Both the position numbers and the translations under genes were made by a program. From NCBI RefSeq assembly GCF_028416635.1, contig NZ_CP114013.1, positions 2,294,001-2,358,000 on the forward strand: DNA of 64,000 nucleotides, written 5' to 3'. The DNA is from Baekduia alba (GTDB taxonomy: Bacteria > Actinomycetota > Thermoleophilia > Solirubrobacterales > Solirubrobacteraceae). This document shows positions 58,876-64,000 of the stretch, in pieces. The first letter of the stretch is position 1. Each line of letters opens with the position of its first letter. The notes beneath the pieces were generated by a model that was given only the letters and a program-made list of their open reading frames with translations, did not search any database and was not told the DNA's origin.

Positions 58876-59807
58876 CCCCACCCGCCGCCGCCACCCGCAC
58901 GCTGGGGCGCACCGTCGCGCCGCGTGCTCCTCGCCGCGTCTCGGGCCCGGCCGCGCGCCCGATCCGGACCCGCCCGCCCCAGGGCGCACGCCGGCGCAAC
59001 GCGCGCGCCCGCACGTCCGCCGACGAGGCCTTCGCCCCCCGCGCCCTGCGGCGCACCCGCCAGCTCGCCGACTCGCGCTTCCTGGACCGCCTGATCCGTG
59101 GCCGCCTCTGGATCCCGCTCGTCGCGGCCGGCCTCATGGGGATCGTCTTCATGCAGGTGACGATGCTCAAGCTCAACGCCGGCATCGGCCGCGCGGTGAC
59201 CAGCGCCGGGACGCTCGAGCGCCAGAACGCCACGATGCGCGCCGACGTCTCGCGCATGGAGGCCGGCAGCCGCATCGACGCCACCGCGCACAGCCTCGGC
59301 ATGGTCGTGCCGGCCGACGGGTCTGCCAACTACGTCCGCGCCAGCGGCGGCGGCGGGCAGGCGAGCACGGCCGCGTCGAAGATGACGCCGGCCGACCCCA
59401 ACGCGATCGCGCGCGCCCAGGCCGGCACCGCGCTGGCCGCGGGCCAGGCGGCGGGGACGACCACGACCGGCTCGGCGACCGCCGCGCCGACGCCCGCCCA
59501 GGCGCAGGCCGCGGCCCAGTCTCCCAGCGGGACGGTGGCGGCGGCGCAGACGACCACCCAGACCGCTACGCCGACGACTTCGGGCACGGGCACCGCGACG
59601 GGCGCTGGGACGACGGGCACCACCGGAGCGGCCACCACGCCGGCCGCCGTCACCCAGCAGCCCAGCGCGACCGGGACCACCGGCGCGGCCGCGACCGGCG
59701 CCACCGGCGCCACCGGCGCCGCCGCCGCGCCGACCCAGCAGCAGGCCCAGACCGCGGCCGCCCCGACCACCTCCGGCGGCGCGGTCGCGCCCACGCCGCA
59801 GGGGTAG
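58872..59807 (+). CDS. ftsL: FtsL-like division protein with long low-complexity tail
   Basis: 311 residues. Residues 1-78 are a basic, Pro/Arg-rich cytoplasmic segment, and a single membrane helix (about 80-97) follows. A short coiled coil, TLERQNATMRADVSRMEAGSRIDATAHSLGMVVP, has the FtsL/DivIC signature. Residues 150-311 are a disordered Ala/Thr/Gln/Gly tail with GATGATGA and QAQA runs. Normal FtsL is about 100-200 residues. Position between rsmH and ftsI supports the assignment. It stabilises the FtsB/FtsQ/FtsI divisome complex. Confidence 0.82.
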   Translation: MTPPAAATRTLGRTVAPRAPRRVSGPAARPIRTRPPQGARRRNARARTSADEAFAPRALRRTRQLADSRFLDRLIRGRLWIPLVAAGLMGIVFMQVTMLKLNAGIGRAVTSAGTLERQNATMRADVSRMEAGSRIDATAHSLGMVVPADGSANYVRASGGGGQASTAASKMTPADPNAIARAQAGTALAAGQAAGTTTTGSATAAPTPAQAQAAAQSPSGTVAAAQTTTQTATPTTSGTGTATGAGTTGTTGAATTPAAVTQQPSATGTTGAAATGATGATGAAAAPTQQQAQTAAAPTTSGGAVAPTPQG

Positions 59808-59813
59808 CGGACG

Positions 59814-61478
59814 ATGGTCCTGGTCGAGCGGCGGATCGGTCTCCTCTTCGCGTTCTTCCTGTGCCTCCTCCTGCTCGCCGGGATGCGGTCGCTGCAGCTC
59901 GGCACGCTCAAGGGCGGGATGCTCAAGAGCGCGGCCGCCAGCCAGCAGGTCCAGACGGTCGACGTCCCGGCCCACCGCGGCACGATCACCGACCGCAAGG
60001 GCGTCGAGCTCGCCGTCTCCCAGGCCGCCGCCGACGTCTCCGCGACGCCGTACCTCGTCAAGGACAAGCTCACCGCGGCCAAGCGGCTGGCGCCGCTGCT
60101 CGGCGACACCGAGGCCGACGTCCTCAAGAAGCTGTCGGTCCCGAAGTCCGGCTTCGTCTACCTCGGCCACCGCGTGCCCGGCGACCAGGCCGTCAAGATC
60201 GCCAAGCTGCACATCGAGGGCATCGACCTCAAGCCGACGCAGCGGCGCACCTACCCGCGCGACTACCTCGCCTCTCAGGTGCTGGGCAGCGTGAACCTGG
60301 CCGGCGTCGGCTACTCCGGCGTCGAGGAGGAGTTGAACACCAAGCTCGGCGGGACCGACGGCCAGCGCCGCACCGTGCGCGACGGCGTCGGGACCGACAT
60401 CAAGGTCCAGAACACCACGCTCGCCCAGCCCGGCGACAAGGTCGAGCTGTCGCTGGACGCCGCGATCCAGGACAAGGTCGAGGACGTCCTCAAGGGCATC
60501 GGCAAGACCTACCGCCCGGCGGGCGCGACCGCGATGGTCACCGACCCGCAGACCGGCGAGGTCCTGGCGATGGCCAACTGGCCACGCGTCAACGCCAACG
60601 CGCCGACCGCGGCGCCCGGCTACGCCAACCAGAACCGCGCGGTCGGCTACACCTATGAGCCCGGCTCGACGTTCAAGGCCGTGACCGTCGCGGCCGCGCT
60701 GGAGGACGGGACGGTCACGCCCGACACCGCCTTCGACCTCGCCCCGCAGATCACGCTGTATGACCGAACGATCTCCAACGCCGAGCCGCGGCCGGCGATG
60801 CGGATGACGGTCAGCCAGATCCTCGCGCGCTCCGACAACGTGGGCGCGATCACGATCGGCCTCAAGCTCGGCAAGGCGCGCTTCGACCACTACGTGCGCA
60901 AGTTCGGCTTCGGCGCGAAGACCGGGACCGACCTGCCGGGCGAGGAGCGCGGCATCGTGCTCCCGCTGAGCAAGTACTCCGGGACGTCGATGGGCAACCT
61001 CCCGATCGGGCAGGGCGAGTCGGTCACGCCGGTCCAGATCGCGCAGTTCTACGGCGCCATCGCCAACGGCGGCATCCTGAAGACGCCGCACGTCGTGCGC
61101 CGCGTCGACGGCAAGCTCGTGACCGAGATGAAGAGCAGGCGCATCATGAAGGCCTCGACGGCCGCCGCGCTGCGCCAGATGCTCGAGGGCGTCTTCAAGG
61201 AGGGCGGCACCGCGCACGCGGTCCAGATCAAGGGCTACACCTTGGCGGGCAAGACCGGTACGGCCAACAAGGTCGACACCAAGACCGGGACCTACTCCGA
61301 CACGAACTACATCGCGTCGTTCGTCGGCTTCGCGCCGGCCAACAACCCCAAGCTGCTGATCTCCGTGATGGTCGACCAGCCGGCCGGCGGCTCGATCTTC
61401 GGCGCCGAGGTCGCGGCCCCGGCGTTCGGCAAGATCGCCAGCTTCGCCCTGCAATACGAGAAGATCCCGCCGCAGTAG
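59814..61478 (+). CDS. ftsI: Penicillin-binding protein, division transpeptidase (FtsI/PBP3 class)
   Basis: 554 residues. N-terminal anchor helix (about 7-24), dimerisation domain (VDVPAHRGTITDRKGVELAVS), then the transpeptidase with the SxxK motif EPGSTFKAV, the SxN motif ARSDNVG and the KTGT motif LAGKTGTANK. No PASTA domain follows. It crosslinks septal peptidoglycan. It starts 6 bp after ftsL. Confidence 0.94.
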   Translation: MVLVERRIGLLFAFFLCLLLLAGMRSLQLGTLKGGMLKSAAASQQVQTVDVPAHRGTITDRKGVELAVSQAAADVSATPYLVKDKLTAAKRLAPLLGDTEADVLKKLSVPKSGFVYLGHRVPGDQAVKIAKLHIEGIDLKPTQRRTYPRDYLASQVLGSVNLAGVGYSGVEEELNTKLGGTDGQRRTVRDGVGTDIKVQNTTLAQPGDKVELSLDAAIQDKVEDVLKGIGKTYRPAGATAMVTDPQTGEVLAMANWPRVNANAPTAAPGYANQNRAVGYTYEPGSTFKAVTVAAALEDGTVTPDTAFDLAPQITLYDRTISNAEPRPAMRMTVSQILARSDNVGAITIGLKLGKARFDHYVRKFGFGAKTGTDLPGEERGIVLPLSKYSGTSMGNLPIGQGESVTPVQIAQFYGAIANGGILKTPHVVRRVDGKLVTEMKSRRIMKASTAAALRQMLEGVFKEGGTAHAVQIKGYTLAGKTGTANKVDTKTGTYSDTNYIASFVGFAPANNPKLLISVMVDQPAGGSIFGAEVAAPAFGKIASFALQYEKIPPQ

Positions 61479-61501
61479 GGCGGCTAGGAGACCTGCCCGC
61501 T

Positions 61502-62944
61502 ATGGTCGCCGCGATGCTCTTGGGCGACCTCTTCGAGGACCGCTCGCTCCCGCAGGTCGACGTCAGCGCGCTCGCCTACGACGCGCGCGCCGTCACCCCG
61601 GGCGCGGCCTTCTTCTGCGTGCGCGGCTTCACGGCCGACGGCCACCGCTACGCGCCGGACGCCCTGGCCAACGGCGCGGTCGCGCTGGTCGTCGACCACC
61701 CGCTGAACCTGGGCATCCCGGAGGTCCTGGTCCCGGATGTCCGGGCATCGATGGCGCCGGCCGCGGCACGCTTCAATGGCGACCCGACCGCGCGGCTGGC
61801 GACGGTCGGGATCACTGGGACCAACGGCAAGACCACCACCTCGTACCTGACGCGCGCGCTGCTGGAGGCCGCCGGCCGCCAGACCGGGTTGATGGGTACG
61901 GTGACGTCGTGGGTCGGCGGCGTCGAGCATCCGGTCGTCCGCACGACACCCGAGGCGATCGACCTGCAGCGCCAGTTCCGCGCGATGGTCGAGGCCCGTT
62001 CGCCCGACGTCGCCGCGGTCATGGAGGTCTCCTCGCACGCGCTGGCGCTGCACCGCGCCGACGCGATCCACTGGGACGTCGCGGCGTTCACGAACCTCAC
62101 GCAGGACCACCTCGACTTCCATGCCGACATGGAGGACTACTTCCAGGCCAAGCGCCTGCTGTTCGAGGTGGCCGCGGCGCAGGGCGCGACGCTCGTCACC
62201 TGCGTGGACGACGCCTACGGCGCGCGCCTGGCGCGGGACTTCCCGGAGACGGTGACGATCGGGATCGACGCGCCGGACGCCGCGCTGCGGGCGGTCGACC
62301 TGCGGCCCGGCGGCGCGTTCACCGACTTCACGGTCGACGGCCTGGCGCTGCGCGCGCCGCTGCCGGGGCGCTTCAACGTCCTCAACGCGCTGGTCGCGCT
62401 GGCCGCCGCGCGGGCGCTGGGCGTCGACGACGCCACGATCGCCGCGGCGCTGCCGACCGCAGGCGGCGTCCCGGGGCGCTTCGAGCCCGTGGACGCCGGC
62501 CAGGACTTCGCGGTCATCGTCGACTACTCGCACAAGCCCGACGCGCTGGACAACGTCCTGAGGACCGCCCGTGAGATGGCCACCAACAAGCTGATCGTGG
62601 TCGTGGGCGCCGGCGGCGACCGCGACCGCGGCAAGCGCCCGCTGATGGGCGCCGCGGCCGCGCAGCACGCCGATCGCGTCGTCATCACCTCCGACAACCC
62701 GCGCAGCGAGGATCCGGAGGCGATCATCGCGGCCGTCGCGGAGGGCGCCGGGCCCGACGCGCTGCGGGTCGCCGACCGGCGCGACGCGATCGTCGCCGCG
62801 ATCGACGGCGCCGGGCCGGGCGACGTCGTCGTCATCGCCGGCAAGGGCCACGAGACCTACCAAGAGGTCGCCGGCGGCGTGAAGCTGCCGTTCGACGACC
62901 GCGAAGTGGCTCGGGAGGCGCTGCGTGCGCGGCTGGAGCGCTGA
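61502..62944 (+). CDS. murE: UDP-MurNAc-tripeptide synthetase MurE (meso-DAP type)
   Basis: 480 residues. The ATP site is GITGTNGKTTTSYLTRALL. UDP-MurNAc-dipeptide contacts are seen in VRTTPEAIDLQRQF and MEVSSHALALHRAD. The DNPRSEDP motif selects meso-diaminopimelate. The C-terminal ends with IAGKGHETYQEV and PFDDREVAREALR. It adds the third residue of the stem peptide. Its end overlaps murF by 20 bp. Confidence 0.96.
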   Translation: MVAAMLLGDLFEDRSLPQVDVSALAYDARAVTPGAAFFCVRGFTADGHRYAPDALANGAVALVVDHPLNLGIPEVLVPDVRASMAPAAARFNGDPTARLATVGITGTNGKTTTSYLTRALLEAAGRQTGLMGTVTSWVGGVEHPVVRTTPEAIDLQRQFRAMVEARSPDVAAVMEVSSHALALHRADAIHWDVAAFTNLTQDHLDFHADMEDYFQAKRLLFEVAAAQGATLVTCVDDAYGARLARDFPETVTIGIDAPDAALRAVDLRPGGAFTDFTVDGLALRAPLPGRFNVLNALVALAAARALGVDDATIAAALPTAGGVPGRFEPVDAGQDFAVIVDYSHKPDALDNVLRTAREMATNKLIVVVGAGGDRDRGKRPLMGAAAAQHADRVVITSDNPRSEDPEAIIAAVAEGAGPDALRVADRRDAIVAAIDGAGPGDVVVIAGKGHETYQEVAGGVKLPFDDREVAREALRARLER

Positions 62945-64000
62945 CCGGGTCGCGGAGGCGGCGGGCGCGCGCCTGGTCACGCCGGCTGCGCGGACGGGCG
63001 CCGAGGGTCCGGCGCGCGCCGTGATCGACTCGCGCCACGCGGGGCCCGGCGACCTGTTCGTCGGCCTGCCGGGCGAGCGAGTGGACGGCGGGCGCTTCGC
63101 GACCGACGTCCTGGCGGCCGGCGCGTGGGGCGCGCTGGTCGGCGAGGACTGGATCCCGGCCGAGGCGCCGGCCGACGGGGTGATCCTGGTCGCCCCCGAC
63201 CCGCTGGCCGCGCTGCAGCGCCTCGCGACCGCCTGGCGGCGCGAGCTCGGCGCCGCCGGCTGCCGGGTGATCGGGATCACCGGCTCGACCGGCAAGACCT
63301 CCACCAAGGACCTGACGGCCGCGATGGTCGACCAGCAGCGCCGCGTCGTCGCCACGCCGTTGAACCTCAACACCGAGATCGGGCTCCCGCTCACGGTGCT
63401 CGGCGCGCCGTCGGGCACCGAGGTCCTGGTCCTGGAGATGGCGATGCGCGGGGCCGGGCAGATCGCCGAGCTGGCGCACATCGCCGAGCCCGACGTCGGC
63501 GTGATCGTCAACGTGGGGCCGGTCCACCTGGAGCTGCTCGGCACGATCGAGGCGATCGCGGCCACGAAGTCCGAGCTCCTGGAAGGGCTGCGCCCCGGCG
63601 GGACCGCCGTCGTCCCGGCCGACGAGCCGCTGCTGACCACGCACCTCGCGGCGCTGCCCGAGGGCGTCAGCACGGTGACCTTCGGCGCGCGCGGCGACGT
63701 GCGCGACCTGCCGGACGGCCTCGAGATCGGCTTCGAGAGCGCGCACATGTGCCAGAACGCGCTGGCCGCGCTGGCCGCGGCGCGGGCCGTCGGGGTCGAG
63801 CCGACAGGCCGCCTGGACGTCGCGCTGAGCGAGCTGCGCGGGCAGCGCCGGGAGCTGGCCGGGGACATCGTCGTCATCGACGACTGCTACAACGCCAACC
63901 CGATGTCGATGCGCGCCGCCCTCGACGACCTTGCCGCGTCCTCCTCAGGACGCCGCGTCGCCGTGCTTGGCGACATGCTGGAGCTGGGGCCCGACGAGGT
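62925..64000 (+). CDS. murF: UDP-MurNAc-pentapeptide synthetase MurF (partial, runs off the window)
   Basis: Open from GTG 62925 to the right edge (358 codons). GGGAGG lies 6 nt before the GTG, inside murE. Motifs are IDSRHAGPGDLFVGLPGERVDG, GITGSTGKTSTKDLTAAM, ATPLNLNTEIGLPLTVL, LEMAMRGAGQIAELA, NVGPVHLELLG and IDDCYNANPMSMRAAL, in the order of MurF. It ligates D-Ala-D-Ala to the tripeptide. The C-terminal domain continues beyond the window. Confidence 0.93.
   Translation, partial: MRGWSADRVAEAAGARLVTPAARTGAEGPARAVIDSRHAGPGDLFVGLPGERVDGGRFATDVLAAGAWGALVGEDWIPAEAPADGVILVAPDPLAALQRLATAWRRELGAAGCRVIGITGSTGKTSTKDLTAAMVDQQRRVVATPLNLNTEIGLPLTVLGAPSGTEVLVLEMAMRGAGQIAELAHIAEPDVGVIVNVGPVHLELLGTIEAIAATKSELLEGLRPGGTAVVPADEPLLTTHLAALPEGVSTVTFGARGDVRDLPDGLEIGFESAHMCQNALAALAAARAVGVEPTGRLDVALSELRGQRRELAGDIVVIDDCYNANPMSMRAALDDLAASSSGRRVAVLGDMLELGPDE

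Overview
The window is very GC-rich, gene-dense actinobacterial DNA. The strong third-position GC, the ATGA/GTGA-coupled operons, the HD-GYP signalling proteins and the meso-DAP-type MurE with a DNPR motif fit a member of the Thermoleophilia (Solirubrobacter/Conexibacter-like). That placement rests on gene content and style, not on a marker gene. I see no insertion sequence, prophage or CRISPR array. The only clear genetic debris is a decayed toxin-antitoxin pair next to a tRNA.

Layout. 1-2.6 kb: end of a secreted protein, then a coupled hydrolase-thioesterase-alcohol dehydrogenase operon. 2.6-8.4 kb: cyclic-nucleotide signalling (a GAF-GGDEF-HD-GYP membrane protein and a tandem HD-GYP protein), an anti-sigma-like ATPase, and a fusion of a lysine-free GcvH-like domain with an SCP2-like domain. 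8.46-10.5 kb: a minus-strand set of a methyltransferase, a 21-residue peptide gene with a strong ribosome binding site, and a PqqD-like/ThiF adenylating enzyme. This is the best candidate for an undescribed peptide-natural-product system. 10.5-15 kb: a sigma factor and HTH pair, a peptide-type solute-binding lipoprotein, a CadC-like metal sensor with a CDF-like transporter, and the Phd/VapC remnant. 15.2-15.5 kb: tRNA-Leu(CAG) and tRNA-Glu(CTC).

16.8-23.8 kb is a cobalamin region. It holds a PduO-type adenosyltransferase and, divergent from it, a cobalamin riboswitch leading two DUF4430-type secreted proteins, an ECF transporter (T, fused A-A' and S) and a secreted alpha/alpha-barrel protein. 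Together they look like a bacterial version, split into parts, of the eukaryotic intrinsic-factor/transcobalamin carrier joined to its own importer. 23.8-34.5 kb: a large beta-helix surface protein, the proton-translocating transhydrogenase (pntAA-pntAB-pntB), an acyltransferase, an MFS exporter with its TetR regulator, and an extended SDR. 34.5-38 kb: a LiaFSR-like envelope-stress system in which both the F protein and the kinase carry PspC domains. 38-45.8 kb: glpD, a PKD secreted protein, a reductase probably starting at CTG, a divergent dihydropteroate synthase and a Rho-like protein lacking its RNA-contacting loops.

46-54.1 kb holds a two-component pair, CpaB and the CpaF-TadB-TadC motor of a Tad/Flp pilus, with no pilin gene in the window. 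A 77-bp tandem duplication lies at the tadB/tadC junction. 54.2-57 kb: nicotinate phosphoribosyltransferase, a 17-bp minisatellite and a DUF3352-like lipoprotein. From 57.3 kb to the right edge runs the start of the division/cell-wall cluster (mraZ-rsmH-ftsL-ftsI-murE-murF), with MraZ boxes and a strong hairpin in the mraZ leader.
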